Shown: positions 48,062 to 57,558, numbered from the stretch's first letter. The stretch: 64,000 nt of DNA from Candidatus Stoquefichus massiliensis AP9 (GCF_000455285.1 NZ_HG005285.1:230287-294286); one strand, 5' to 3'. Notes: generated by a model not told the origin, from the letters alone. Translations and numbers: made by a program.

Positions 48062-48130
48062 TCCTCCTTCACAAAAATTAGTCTACGAAGTTCATACGTT
48101 TGATAACCAGCGGAGCTTCTGCGTCCAAAG
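48062..48130 (-). ncRNA. Probable L19 leader
   Basis: The gap between trmD and rplS contains, on the minus strand, TCAGTCTTTGGACGCAGAAG followed by CTCCGCTGGTTATCAAACG, in the position of Firmicutes L19 leaders, where the leader binds L19 and controls its own mRNA. Called from position and the compact G+C-rich pairing (GCAG/CTGC-like) only. Confidence 0.5.
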
Positions 48131-48163
48131 ACTGAATTAGTTTATCATCTTTTTTATTTAAAA

Positions 48164-48883
48164 TCAATCATTTTTTTGAATTTCCTGTAATATTTTCAAT
48201 TCTTCTTCACTCATTGTTCTCTTTTGAAGTAAGTCAGGTCTTTTTCGATATGTTTTTAATAGTGATTGCTTTAATCTCCAGCGTCTAATATTTTCATGGT
48301 GCCCACTCATCAAAACTTCTGGAACAACATTTCCATCATACTCATAAGGACGTGTATATTGTGGATATTCCAAAAGTCCATCACTAAAAGAATCATCTGT
48401 ATGTGATGCTTCTCGAATAGTTCCTTCCAATAAACGAATCACTGAATCACAAACAACCATACTTGCAAGTTCTCCACCTGTTAAAACATAATCGCCAACA
48501 GATAATTCCATATCAACATAATCCCTAATCCGTTCATCAAACCCCTCATAATGTCCACATATAAAAACCAAATGAGAATACTGTGATAAATCATGACTCA
48601 AGGATTGATGTAACGTCTGTCCCTGTGGTGACATTAAAATAACTAATGAATCTTTTGTCACAATTGTTTTCAAACAATCAATAATAGGCTGGCACATTAA
48701 AACCATACCTTGCCCTCCACCATAGGGATAATCATCAACTTTTTTATGCTTATTATCAGCAAATTCACGAAAATCATGAATTTTCACTTCAACAATATTT
48801 GTTTCAATAGCACGTTTAATGATCGATGTCTTTAAAAATCCATCAAACATTTCAGGAAATAATGATAAAATATCAATCTTCAT
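48164..48883 (-). CDS. trmD: tRNA (guanine-N1-)-methyltransferase TrmD
   Basis: Methylates G37 of tRNAs reading CNN codons and prevents frameshifting. The 239-residue protein begins KIDILSLFPEMFDGFLKTSI and contains the SPOUT trefoil knot with LVFICGHYEGFDERIRDYV and ELSVGDYVLTGGELASMVV, then DEGRP-free but usual PEVLMSGHHENIRRWRLKQ. The ATG at 48883 overlaps the rimM end by 11 bases; a TTG 15 bases upstream is not preferred. Operon rimM-trmD-rplS. Confidence 0.97.
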   Translation of the reverse strand: MKIDILSLFPEMFDGFLKTSIIKRAIETNIVEVKIHDFREFADNKHKKVDDYPYGGGQGMVLMCQPIIDCLKTIVTKDSLVILMSPQGQTLHQSLSHDLSQYSHLVFICGHYEGFDERIRDYVDMELSVGDYVLTGGELASMVVCDSVIRLLEGTIREASHTDDSFSDGLLEYPQYTRPYEYDGNVVPEVLMSGHHENIRRWRLKQSLLKTYRKRPDLLQKRTMSEEELKILQEIQKND

Positions 48884-49376
48884 TGTAAAAACCTTCAATC
48901 AAATGAACATCAATACGTTTATTTTCAATATCTTCTGTTTCAACAAATGCATCAACATAAGGAATTAAAACTCTTTGTTTCCCTTCCACAACCAAAACAT
49001 CATGATGATCATATAACTGAACATCACTTACTTTTCCAATCAATTGTCCTAAATTATAAACTTCACAGCCAATTAAATCACCAATATAATATTCACCTTC
49101 ATCTAATAATTCAGAGTTTTTTAAAGCATAAAGCATACATCCTTTATACTTTTCTACTTTATTAATATCCTGATAACCATCAAACGTTACCAAAACATGC
49201 CCTTTATGAAAACGATGCTTTAAAACAACCATATCAACCATTTGCCCATCATCATCAATCAAAATATGTTGTCCTTTCTGAAAACGTTCCTCTATAAAAT
49301 CAGTTGATGCTTTGACTTTTAATTCACCTTTTATCCCATGTGTATTAACAATTTTACCAATAATGACCTGTTCCAT
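48873..49376 (-). CDS. rimM: 16S rRNA processing protein RimM
   Basis: Assists maturation of the 30S head. The 167-residue protein begins EQVIIGKIVNTHGIKGELKV, has an N-terminal beta-barrel and the C-terminal PRC-barrel with EYYIGDLIGCEVYNLGQLIG and VLIPYVDAFVETEDIENKRI. The start at 49376 follows AAAGGAG by 6 bases; a longer frame from 49412 runs through a hairpin. A structured region of about 280 bases lies upstream and may influence its expression. Confidence 0.96.
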   Translation of the reverse strand: MEQVIIGKIVNTHGIKGELKVKASTDFIEERFQKGQHILIDDDGQMVDMVVLKHRFHKGHVLVTFDGYQDINKVEKYKGCMLYALKNSELLDEGEYYIGDLIGCEVYNLGQLIGKVSDVQLYDHHDVLVVEGKQRVLIPYVDAFVETEDIENKRIDVHLIEGFYNED

Positions 49377-49396
49377 GTTTTCTCCTTTCAAGAAAA

Positions 49397-49677
49397 GGAA
49401 TGATTTCATCATTCCACTGGTCTATTATCTCAATAGTCCAGATCCAGTCAGTTTCTTGCCCGCTGGATTATGTTATAGCTTATGCAGATCTGTTTATCAG
49501 ATAATATCCATTATCTGTAAGTCGGCTCATCTGCTTCTTCTACAACACTGATTTCTCTTTTCATGATGATTATTTCATTCACTATGACCATAGCAATAAT
49601 CATCATGAGTTCTTTTATTTATATATTGCTTATTAACTGATGATACTTCCGCGCCCATATCATATCACAATAAGCAA
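49397..49677 (-). ncRNA. Candidate structured RNA upstream of rimM
   Basis: The 366-bp gap between khpA and rimM has no gene but several perfect hairpins on the minus strand: TTGCTTATT/AATAAGCAA (49669-49677 with 49626-49634), a 13-bp stem CATGATGATTATT/AATAATCATCATG (49562-49574 with 49595-49607), CAGATAAT/ATTATCTG (49498-49517), ATCCAG/CTGGAT (49442-49468), a mostly paired 49417-49441, and GGAATGAT/ATCATTCC (49397-49415) followed by TTTTC just before the rimM ribosome site. It may be a leader that attenuates rimM-trmD-rplS or an independent RNA. No known riboswitch family is recognised. Confidence 0.5.
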
Positions 49678-49718
49678 ATATATATCATAAATATTTGATG
49701 CATCCAAATTCTTTATAG

Positions 49719-49747
49719 AAAAAAATAGATGTGATATCACATCTATT
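49719..49747 (-). terminator. Terminator of rpsP-khpA
   Basis: AATAGATGTGAT is followed at once by ATCACATCTATT, a perfect 24-bp palindrome, with seven T after it on the minus strand, overlapping the khpA stop. Hence rimM probably has its own promoter; a weak candidate has TTGGAT and TATATA 17 bp apart (49679-49707). Confidence 0.88.
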
Positions 49748-49994
49748 CTCCATAAGATTCAAATTTGATATCTAATTTCTTATCATGTAAACGTCCGCTA
49801 ATAGACATTAATTGACGAATAGAATTAGCCATCATACCTTTTCTTCCAATTAGCTTAGCAATATCATCATGTGCAGCATAAACATATAATACAATTGTAT
49901 CTTCTTCCAAAGAAGGCATTTGTCTTACTTCTAATTTATTTTTATCACTGACTAATTCACTAGCAATATCATGCAAAGTTTTTACATAATCCAC
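49743..49994 (-). CDS. khpA: KH-domain RNA-binding protein KhpA
   Basis: A small cytoplasmic RNA-binding protein (83 residues) that pairs with KhpB/EloR in some Firmicutes. It begins DYVKTLHDIASELVSDKN and has the KH motif with AAHDDIAKLIGRKGMMANSI (GxxG loop GRKG). The start is a GTG (49994) after GGTGAT; a GTG three codons upstream (50003) lacks a ribosome site and would add ITV-type residues. It follows rpsP by 14 bp, the usual rpsP-khpA order, with rimM and trmD next. Confidence 0.92.
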   Translation of the reverse strand: MDYVKTLHDIASELVSDKNKLEVRQMPSLEEDTIVLYVYAAHDDIAKLIGRKGMMANSIRQLMSISGRLHDKKLDIKFESYGE

Positions 49995-50008
49995 TGTTAT
50001 CACCAGCT

Positions 50009-50293
50009 TTATTTCTTAGCTTTGGCAGCATCTTTAGCTTCAGCGAATTTTTTCATAATTCCTTTTTGGCTTAAAATGTTTTTCACAGTATCAGAAGGTT
50101 GTGCCCCTTTGTTTAACCATGCTAAAACTTCTTCTTCCTTGATTGTTACTACTGCAGGATTTTGTCTAGGATCATAAGTTCCTAATTGTTCAATAAAACG
50201 TCCATCTCTAGGCATTCTTGAATCTGCAGCTACAATTCTATAAAATGGTGACTTCTTAGCACCCATTCTTTTTAATCTAATCTTTACAGCCAT
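50009..50293 (-). CDS. rpsP: 30S ribosomal protein S16
   Basis: A small-subunit assembly protein. The 94-residue protein begins [20 protein letters not shown] and has [20 protein letters not shown] and [20 protein letters not shown], all diagnostic. A lysine and alanine-rich tail extends a few residues past the usual end. A GGAGG site precedes it. It is first in the rpsP-khpA unit. Confidence 0.98.
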   Translation of the reverse strand: MAVKIRLKRMGAKKSPFYRIVAADSRMPRDGRFIEQLGTYDPRQNPAVVTIKEEEVLAWLNKGAQPSDTVKNILSQKGIMKKFAEAKDAAKAKK

Positions 50294-50444
50294 AATATTA
50301 CCTCCATTTTTTTGTTTGCCTACATATCATATCATAAAAATAACATCTGTCAAGTATTTTTACTTAACACTCTTATTTTTATAAGTTTTATTTCAACAAT
50401 TATAACTCATATCTTGTTTCATGTGAAAATAACATGCTCTCTGT

Positions 50445-50815
50445 TCATTTCACACATAAAATGATAGTATTCTCATCATTGACATCATTATGCCCAATAT
50501 CTATCCATTCAGAAAATCCATTTTTAACTTCTCAGCAATACTATGATTTTCTTTTCTTCCAAAATAGCCTAAATTGATACCTTCTCCATAGACAATAAAC
50601 CATTCTCTCACTATTACAATAATAGAATCATTGCTCTTATGTTTCATTTTCTATCGATGCTAATGCAATAAAAATATCTTTTCCAAAACGTTCTAACACC
50701 ATATTTTTAACTTTTTATATAGATTTTTCACAAGACTATCTTCTTAAAACAGGATAATAACTTTCATCAGCAATAACCCATTTTATTATTTTTTGATATC
50801 TTTCTATATGACTCT
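50445..50815 (-). pseudogene. Decayed gene between rpsP and the SGNH-like gene
   Basis: Protein-like stretches survive in changing frames on the minus strand, broken by stops and shifts: RYQKIIKWVIADESYYPVLR, then LERFGKDIFIALASIENET, then IIVIVREWFIVYGEGINLGY with FGRKENHSIAEKLKMDFLNG, and WIDIGHNDVNDENTIIL near the end. The pieces are in the right order for one gene of roughly 120 residues. The family is not recognised. The rest of the 614-bp gap (50294-50907) is AT-rich and without visible features. Confidence 0.45.
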
Positions 50816-50907
50816 ATTTAAGCACAAGAATATAAAAAGTGATTCATATTTTTGAGATTACAATCTGTCAAAGAGTCTTTGTTATTCATAAATCAAACTT
50901 TCTATAT

Positions 50908-51687
50908 TTATGATACTATAACATCTTTCAATATTTCCCCTATTAATGTTGTTACTTTTATAGCACCATTATTATTTAAATGGATACCTCCATCTCTTGA
51001 ATCAGTCAACCAATGTATATTGACATCTGAAGATAGATTCAAATCAATATATGTTAAACTGTATTGATTCGCTAAATAACTGACTTGATTATGTTTAGGC
51101 ATAGACCAATCAATAGCAGAAGGAACAGATAAGAGGATAAGCTGAACTTGATAGGTTTGACATAATTTTACAATTTCTTCAAAGTATTGTTGTGCTGTTT
51201 GACTCATTGGTTGTATTGTTTTTGTAGGCTTCATATAATTTCCTAGCAGATAAGGAATACATTTTTGGCTTTCATAAAAGCCATAACCATCAAGATAGTC
51301 TTTACGTTGCTCAATAGATTGCATATATTCGACAGGCTCAAATGAAAGATGCTGGAGATGTTCCTTATTATGAGAACAATATAATGGATTCACTTCAAAT
51401 AAAACCATATGTGGCTTTGTATGTTCTAAAAATTCTTTTAAATAAAGATATGTTTCAGAAATAGTTTGATTAGGATTAGCCATAACATAACTTTCTGACT
51501 CATATAATTGATAATATAGGCGTGGTGAAAAAGCACTATAAAGATTACTATCACCAACAGCTAACAAATCTAATTGTGTATATTGAAATGATTCTCCATC
51601 AATACGCTTGACTATATGCAAATAACAATAACATGCTGAAGTAAATATAAACATAAATAAACCAATTATTGATAAAAATTTCTTCAT
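50908..51687 (-). CDS. SGNH/GDSL-hydrolase-like membrane-anchored protein
   Basis: A 259-residue protein with one N-terminal helix (about residues 3-22) and an extracellular domain. It has an SGNH-type opening, LDLLAVGDSNLYSAFSPR (GDS with Ser nucleophile), and a probable Asp-x-x-His end, DGGIHLNNNGAIKVTTLI, with FEVNPLYC in between. This would make it an esterase or O-acyl hydrolase of a surface polymer; the DltD or cell-wall modification families are possible. Substrate unknown. The start follows GGAGGT. It is transcribed after the ffh terminator, so separately. Confidence 0.72.
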   Translation of the reverse strand: MKKFLSIIGLFMFIFTSACYCYLHIVKRIDGESFQYTQLDLLAVGDSNLYSAFSPRLYYQLYESESYVMANPNQTISETYLYLKEFLEHTKPHMVLFEVNPLYCSHNKEHLQHLSFEPVEYMQSIEQRKDYLDGYGFYESQKCIPYLLGNYMKPTKTIQPMSQTAQQYFEEIVKLCQTYQVQLILLSVPSAIDWSMPKHNQVSYLANQYSLTYIDLNLSSDVNIHWLTDSRDGGIHLNNNGAIKVTTLIGEILKDVIVS

Positions 51688-51760
51688 ACTTTCCACCTCC
51701 TTATCTCTATTGTACAAGATATAAACAAAGATTGATGAGAGATGTTTATAAAGACTTTCT

Positions 51761-51802
51761 AAAGAAAAGAGAAAGATAACTAGGTATCTTTCTCTTTTCT
51801 TT
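51761..51802 (-). terminator. Terminator of the smc-ftsY-ylxM-ffh transcript
   Basis: An 18-bp perfect stem (51761-51778 with 51785-51802) and a 6-base loop after the ffh stop. The arms are purine/pyrimidine asymmetric so that the T-rich arm follows the loop on the plus strand, and the minus strand is less clear; bidirectional use is possible. Confidence 0.65.
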
Positions 51803-51886
51803 TACATCAGTACTTATATAATTTCTTATTTTAACAAGGGTTATTGTTAAATCTAAAACACTATGAAATTAAGATTCAACACAAAA

Positions 51887-53278
51887 TTATCTTTTCTTTT
51901 TCTTCTTATGTCTTTCTTTTTTACGATTAGGATTAAATGACATATTCTGTTTAGGCTTTTGTGTAGGCATACCTGTCACAGGATCAAGATTTCCCATTTG
52001 CTTCATCATTAAACGTGATTGCTCAAATTGTTTTAATAAACGATTAATATCTGCTACACTACGTCCACAGCCCTTAGCAATTCTTTCTTTACGTTTGGCA
52101 TTTAATATCTCTGGATGACTGCGTTCTTGTTTTGTCATTGAATAAATAATAGATTCTGTCATCTTTAATTTCTTATCAGTATCTTCATCATTGATTTCAG
52201 GCATTTTTGGCATTCCTGGAATCATTTTCAAGATTCCTGATAAAGGTCCTAGTTTACGCATTTGATGCATCTGATCAAGCATATCATCTAAACCGAATGT
52301 ACCTTGCTGCATCTTTTGAAAAGTTTTCATTGTTTCTTTTTCATCATAAACATCTTGAACTTTCTCTACTAAAGAAACAACATCCCCCATTCCTAAGATT
52401 CTATCAGCCATACGATCAGGATAGAACAAATCAATAGCATCTAATTTTTCACCAGTCCCAATAAACTTAATTGGCACATGTGTTATATGACGTACAGATA
52501 AAGCTCCACCACCACGTGAATCACCATCTAACTTCGTTAATACCGCTCCTGTAATCCCTAAATGATCATTAAATGATTGTGCCACATTGACAATATCTTG
52601 TCCTGTTAAAGCATCTACAACCAATAATATTTCACTTGGTCGAACAATATCCTTTATATTTTGTAATTCTTGCATTAAAGGTTCATCAATATGTAAACGT
52701 CCAGCTGTATCGACAATGACAACATCATGACGATTGTTAATAGCATACTCCATTGCCTCACTGACAATTTGTTCAGCTTTGATATCTGTTCCCTTTTCAA
52801 AAACAGGTATATCCAATTGTTGTCCTAATGTTTTTAACTGATCAACAGCTGCTGGACGATAAATATCAGCAGCAACTAACAGTGGTTTTTTTCCATATTT
52901 ATTTGTAATTAATTTTGCAATTTTCCCTGATGTTGTTGTTTTCCCTGAACCTTGTAAACCAACCATCATAATCACTGTTGGTGTTTTTGATAAATCTAAT
53001 TCACTTACTGTTGTTCCTAATAAATCAACCAATTCATCATGGACAATCTTCACAACAACCTGTCCTGGTTTTAAAGAACCAAGAACATCCTGTCCTAATG
53101 CTTTTTCCTTTGTATTTGCAATAAATTCTTTGACAACCTGAAAGTTAACATCAGCTTCAAGTAATGCTAATCTTATCCCACGAAGCATCTCATCCATATT
53201 GTCTTCAGTTAACGTTGCTTGTCCCCTGATTTTCTTTAAACTCTCTTGTAATCTTTCTGAAAGAGATTCAAAAGCCAT
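51887..53278 (-). CDS. ffh: Signal recognition particle protein Ffh
   Basis: SRP54 homologue that binds signal sequences and 4.5S RNA. The 463-residue protein has an N-domain, the GTPase domain with G1 GLQGSGKTTTSGKIA, G3 DTAGRLHIDEPLM and G4 TKLDGDSRGG, and the methionine-rich M domain with LDDMLDQMHQMRKLGP and MIPGMPKM, then SRLMMKQM. A very basic end (KKERHKKKKKR) closes it. Usual length. Last gene of smc-ftsY-ylxM-ffh. Confidence 0.98.
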   Translation of the reverse strand: MAFESLSERLQESLKKIRGQATLTEDNMDEMLRGIRLALLEADVNFQVVKEFIANTKEKALGQDVLGSLKPGQVVVKIVHDELVDLLGTTVSELDLSKTPTVIMMVGLQGSGKTTTSGKIAKLITNKYGKKPLLVAADIYRPAAVDQLKTLGQQLDIPVFEKGTDIKAEQIVSEAMEYAINNRHDVVIVDTAGRLHIDEPLMQELQNIKDIVRPSEILLVVDALTGQDIVNVAQSFNDHLGITGAVLTKLDGDSRGGGALSVRHITHVPIKFIGTGEKLDAIDLFYPDRMADRILGMGDVVSLVEKVQDVYDEKETMKTFQKMQQGTFGLDDMLDQMHQMRKLGPLSGILKMIPGMPKMPEINDEDTDKKLKMTESIIYSMTKQERSHPEILNAKRKERIAKGCGRSVADINRLLKQFEQSRLMMKQMGNLDPVTGMPTQKPKQNMSFNPNRKKERHKKKKKR

Positions 53279-53290
53279 AAATGCACCCTC

Positions 53291-53620
53291 CTATATATTC
53301 TTTAACATTTCTAAATAATCATTTAATTGTTCATTCGTTGTTGCTTGTTCAGATTCAATTCTTGAAATCAAATCTAATCTTTGCATATGTTTCTCTAGTA
53401 AATGTAATTTCTTTTCATAATCTTCCAAAGATGCCACTGCTCTTTTTAAATTATCATAAACAGCATTTCTAGAAACATTTAGATCTTCAGCAATTTCCGA
53501 TAAAGAAAGATCTTCCTGATAATACAAAGATAAATAATCTCTTTGTTTATCAGTTAATAAATCAACATAACAATCCATTAAAAGATTAACACGCTGTTTC
53601 TTTTCTAAACTTGACTCCAT
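53291..53620 (-). CDS. YlxM-like sigma-type helix-turn-helix protein
   Basis: A 109-residue protein of the UPF0122/YlxM family, sitting between ftsY and ffh in most Firmicutes and thought to adjust SRP activity. The core has MDCYVDLLTDKQRDYLSLYY and the helix-turn-helix LSEIAEDLNVSRNAVYDNLK. Its role is uncertain. It begins right after the ftsY stop (1-base gap) and ends 12 bases before ffh. Confidence 0.9.
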   Translation of the reverse strand: MESSLEKKQRVNLLMDCYVDLLTDKQRDYLSLYYQEDLSLSEIAEDLNVSRNAVYDNLKRAVASLEDYEKKLHLLEKHMQRLDLISRIESEQATTNEQLNDYLEMLKNI

Positions 53621-53621
53621 C

Positions 53622-54602
53622 TTATTCCTCCATCAAGTTCTTACATAAACCATAAATATATTGTTCTAGATCAAACTCCTGTAAATCATCCATACTTTCA
53701 CCTAAACCAATAAATTTTACTGGTATATTTAACGTATCTTTAATTGATAAAACAATGCCACCTTTAGCAGTCCCATCCATCTTTGTTAAAACAATACCAG
53801 TAATATCAGTAATCTTAGAAAATTCCTGAGCTTGAGATACACCATTTTGACCTGTCGTTGCATCAATAACTAACAAAGTTTCCTGTGGCCCATCAGGCAC
53901 AACACGTTTAATAATACGATTCATCTTCTCTAATTCATTCATCAGATTAACCTTATTTTGTAAACGACCTGCTGTATCACAAATTAAGACATCAACGCCT
54001 TTTTCCTTAGCTTGATTCAATGCATCAAAGACAACAGATGAAGGATCTCCACCTTCTTTTCCCTTAATACATTCAATCCCTAAACGATCTGCCCAAACAG
54101 CTAACTGATCAATCGCCCCAGCTCTAAATGTATCTCCTGCTGCAACCATCACTGATTTTCCTTCAGTTTGCATCATATGCGCTAATTTAGCTATTGTTGT
54201 GGTTTTTCCTGCGCCATTCACACCAACCATTAAAATAACAGTTAAATCATTATCATCATAATTAATCTTTGTTGTCATATAAGAATCATTAGCATAAATA
54301 ACAAACATCTTATCAACAATAATATCATTAATAGCTTGTGGATCTTTAATATTCTGCAGGCGAACTTCCTTTTTGATTTCATCAATGATTGTCATAACCA
54401 TTGATACACCAACATCACTCATAATTAAAATATTCTCTAATTCTTCAAAATAATCATCATCCAATTCACGATATCTTGCTGCTAATTCATTAATCTTTGA
54501 AGATAATGATGAACCTGACTTATCTAAACCTGCAACATATTTATCATTCTGTTTGGCAGAATTACCAACCAACGCTTCTTTAATCTTATTAAAAAATCCC
54601 AT
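53622..54602 (-). CDS. ftsY: Signal recognition particle receptor FtsY
   Basis: SRP receptor GTPase that docks nascent chains at the membrane. The 326-residue protein has an N-domain, then VGVNGAGKTTTIAKLAHMMQ, DTAGRLQNKVNLM, TKMDGTAKGGIVLSI and IKFIGLGESMDDLQEF-type end (here VKFIGLGESMDDLQEFD), all diagnostic. The acidic A domain is short or absent, as in several Firmicutes. It follows smc with 10 bases between. Confidence 0.97.
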   Translation of the reverse strand: MGFFNKIKEALVGNSAKQNDKYVAGLDKSGSSLSSKINELAARYRELDDDYFEELENILIMSDVGVSMVMTIIDEIKKEVRLQNIKDPQAINDIIVDKMFVIYANDSYMTTKINYDDNDLTVILMVGVNGAGKTTTIAKLAHMMQTEGKSVMVAAGDTFRAGAIDQLAVWADRLGIECIKGKEGGDPSSVVFDALNQAKEKGVDVLICDTAGRLQNKVNLMNELEKMNRIIKRVVPDGPQETLLVIDATTGQNGVSQAQEFSKITDITGIVLTKMDGTAKGGIVLSIKDTLNIPVKFIGLGESMDDLQEFDLEQYIYGLCKNLMEE

Positions 54603-54612
54603 TGTTTTCCTC

Positions 54613-57558
54613 CTATGCAGTCTGTGCTAAATCAATCGCATCTTTTAATTTAACACTGACAAGTTTTGTAACACCCTTTTGTTGCATTGTCGCACCATAA
54701 AGCAAATCGCATTCTTCCATTGTCCCTTCTCTATGTGTCACGACAATAAATTGTGTTTCACTTGAAAATTCTCTTAAATACTTTGCAAATCTTTCAACAT
54801 TTGCAACATCCAATGCAGCTTCAACTTCATCTAAGATACACATTGGTACGGGTCTTACACGTAAAATGGCAAATAAACATGAAATAGCAATCAAAGCTTT
54901 TTCTCCACCAGAGAATAATGTGATGTTCTGCACTGATTTACCTGGTGGCTGAACATCGATATCAATACCTGTTTCTAGAATATTATCTGGATCTGTATAC
55001 TTTAATTCAGCACGTCCACCACCAAATAAATTTCTAAAAACAATATTAAACTCTTTATTGATTTTCTCAAAAGTTTCACTAAATCGTGCCACCATAATTT
55101 CATCCATTTCATCTATTGCTTTGAGTATACTATCCTGTGCACTAATCAAATCTAATCTTTGATTATTTAATGTTTCATAACGTGTAGAAACTTCTTCATA
55201 ATCTTCTATTGCCTGTAAATTGACATTTCCTAAAGAATCAATCTTATGGCGAAGTAAGCGTACTGTTTCTTTAGCTTCTCCCATGTTGATATTAGCAACA
55301 TATTCTTCTTTAGCAAACTCGTAAGTCATCTTATACTCATCATTTAAACGTAATAAATAATTTGATAATTCAGTTTCCTGTTTTGCTTTATTAACTTGTT
55401 TTTGGGTCATATCTGATTGAATTTCACGTAAATGAGAACGCGCAGCTCTTAATGTTTCTTCTAATTGATCATTCTGATTAACAAAACTCATACGTAATTC
55501 ACGTTTTGCCTGAATACTTTCAGTCAAACGATCACGACGTTTTTTTGCTTCATTTAATTCATTAATCAATTGATTATCTTCACTACCACTTTCAATTTCT
55601 GATAATTCAATGCTTCTATTGGTTAAACTTTCATACTCACTTTTAGCGACTTGTAACTCGCTTTTTTTATTTGTGACAACAACTTCTAATTTTGCAAATG
55701 ACATTTGCTTTTGTAAGAGATTGTGCGAAATCTCTCTTGCCATGTTATCTAGCTCATTTAATTTTGCTTTCTTTAATGAAATTTCCTTTTCCTGTGAATT
55801 GATTACATCTTTAATCATCTCTAATTCACGTTTACTTGCAAAATTAGATGACTGCTGTTTATAACTTCCACCTGTTAAAGAACCACCAACATTTACAACT
55901 TCACCATCTAATGTAACAATCTTATATCTAGCAAAAGTTGCTCTTGAAAGAGACGAAGCATGTTCAAGAGTATCTACCAAAATAATATTTCCTAACTGGT
56001 TGGATACAACCGATGCAATAGTTGGATCATAACGTACAAAATCACTCATCGTACCCAAATAGCCATCAAAGTTCTGACAAACAATCATATGTTCTTCACG
56101 CACTGTTCTTGGTTTCATAATTTCAACTGGTAAAAAAGTTGCACGTCCTGATTTATTATCCTTTAAAAAGCGAATAGCACCTCTCGCATCAACATCAGTT
56201 TTTGTAACAATGAACTGAACAGCATTTCCTAATGCTGTAGCAAGTGCTGTTTCATATTCAGAATCACTTTCTAATAAATCGCCTAGGACTCCTATCACAC
56301 CACTCAGTGATTCTTTAGCTTTCATAACAGAACGAACACCATAACTATAACCTGATTTATTTTCAACAATATCAATCAGCTGCTCTTTACGATTACGATT
56401 ATTATGTAGCTGTAAATTTAAATTCTCAATATTCTGCCTTAAATTGACCATTTCAGCACGATTTCTTTCTTGGGAAGCTTCTAAATCTAATTTTTCTTCT
56501 TTTGTTTCATGATAACGTTTCACACGGTCATTATATTCATTAACTGCATCTTGCAAAATTGCTTTTAATTGTGCAATACGTGCTTCTAAGTCCTCTTTAT
56601 CAGTATTTTCTAAGATATGTTTACGATTGGTATCAATCTCTACTTTTTGTGTTTCCAACTCATTGACATTGTTCATTGCAGTCAAGAGTTGTCCTTGTAA
56701 CCCATTGACTTCCTGATCTAAATCATACATTTTCTTTTTCAATGTTTCATTTTGTTGTTCATTTAATAAGATTTGCCCTTCTATTGTGACTTTTTCTTGA
56801 TCTAATGAATCTAAAGATGTATTGAGTTCTTTTAATGATGTAGAAAGATTCTCTATTTCTTTCACCAATACACTCACTTCAATGGATTGTAATTGATCTT
56901 TAAGATCTAAATAAACTTCTGCCTTTTCTTTTTGTCTTTTTAATGGTGATATTTGTTTCTCTAATTCTAAACAAATATCCTCAACACGATCTAAATTATC
57001 CTGAGTTCTTTCTAATTTACGAATTGACTCCAATTTACGTTTTTTATACTTCGCAACCCCTGCAGCTTCTTCAAACATACCTCGTCTTTCTTCTGGTTTA
57101 CTATCAGCAAACGACGAAATATTTCCTTGTGATATAATAGATAAAGAATCTCTTCCCAAACCAGTATCCATAATTAAATCTACAATATCTTTTAAACGAC
57201 ATGGTTCCTTATTAATTAAATATTCAGCTTCATTATTTTGACGATATAGACGCCTAGTAATTTCAACTTCATTATAATCAAAATTCATAAATCGATCTTC
57301 ATTATCAAATACTAATGTCACTTCAGCAACGCTCTGTGGTTTCCGATCCTCACTTCCATTAAAAATGACATCAGACATATTAGATCCACGTAACGATTTA
57401 ACTGACTGTTCACCTAAAACCCATCTAACAGCATCACTAATATTAGATTTTCCACAGCCATTAGGTCCAACTATCCCTGTAATACCTGGTTGAAACTCAA
57501 TTACCGATTTATCAGCAAATGACTTAAAACCATGTAATTCTATCCTCTTTAAATACAT
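54613..57558 (-). CDS. smc: Chromosome partition protein SMC with short coiled-coil arms
   Basis: Condensin subunit that organises and segregates the chromosome. The 981-residue protein has Walker A GIVGPNGCGKSNISDAVRW and Q-loop in the head, a hinge at about residues 395-565 (YSYGVRSVMKAKESLSGVIG), and the C-terminal head with LFSGGEKALIAISCLFAIL and CILDEVEAALDVANVER. It is about 200 residues shorter than B. subtilis SMC (1186), the missing part being from both arms, about 110 residues each, while head and hinge look complete. The usual scpA and scpB genes are not in the window. In an operon with ftsY. Confidence 0.97.
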   Translation of the reverse strand: MYLKRIELHGFKSFADKSVIEFQPGITGIVGPNGCGKSNISDAVRWVLGEQSVKSLRGSNMSDVIFNGSEDRKPQSVAEVTLVFDNEDRFMNFDYNEVEITRRLYRQNNEAEYLINKEPCRLKDIVDLIMDTGLGRDSLSIISQGNISSFADSKPEERRGMFEEAAGVAKYKKRKLESIRKLERTQDNLDRVEDICLELEKQISPLKRQKEKAEVYLDLKDQLQSIEVSVLVKEIENLSTSLKELNTSLDSLDQEKVTIEGQILLNEQQNETLKKKMYDLDQEVNGLQGQLLTAMNNVNELETQKVEIDTNRKHILENTDKEDLEARIAQLKAILQDAVNEYNDRVKRYHETKEEKLDLEASQERNRAEMVNLRQNIENLNLQLHNNRNRKEQLIDIVENKSGYSYGVRSVMKAKESLSGVIGVLGDLLESDSEYETALATALGNAVQFIVTKTDVDARGAIRFLKDNKSGRATFLPVEIMKPRTVREEHMIVCQNFDGYLGTMSDFVRYDPTIASVVSNQLGNIILVDTLEHASSLSRATFARYKIVTLDGEVVNVGGSLTGGSYKQQSSNFASKRELEMIKDVINSQEKEISLKKAKLNELDNMAREISHNLLQKQMSFAKLEVVVTNKKSELQVAKSEYESLTNRSIELSEIESGSEDNQLINELNEAKKRRDRLTESIQAKRELRMSFVNQNDQLEETLRAARSHLREIQSDMTQKQVNKAKQETELSNYLLRLNDEYKMTYEFAKEEYVANINMGEAKETVRLLRHKIDSLGNVNLQAIEDYEEVSTRYETLNNQRLDLISAQDSILKAIDEMDEIMVARFSETFEKINKEFNIVFRNLFGGGRAELKYTDPDNILETGIDIDVQPPGKSVQNITLFSGGEKALIAISCLFAILRVRPVPMCILDEVEAALDVANVERFAKYLREFSSETQFIVVTHREGTMEECDLLYGATMQQKGVTKLVSVKLKDAIDLAQTA

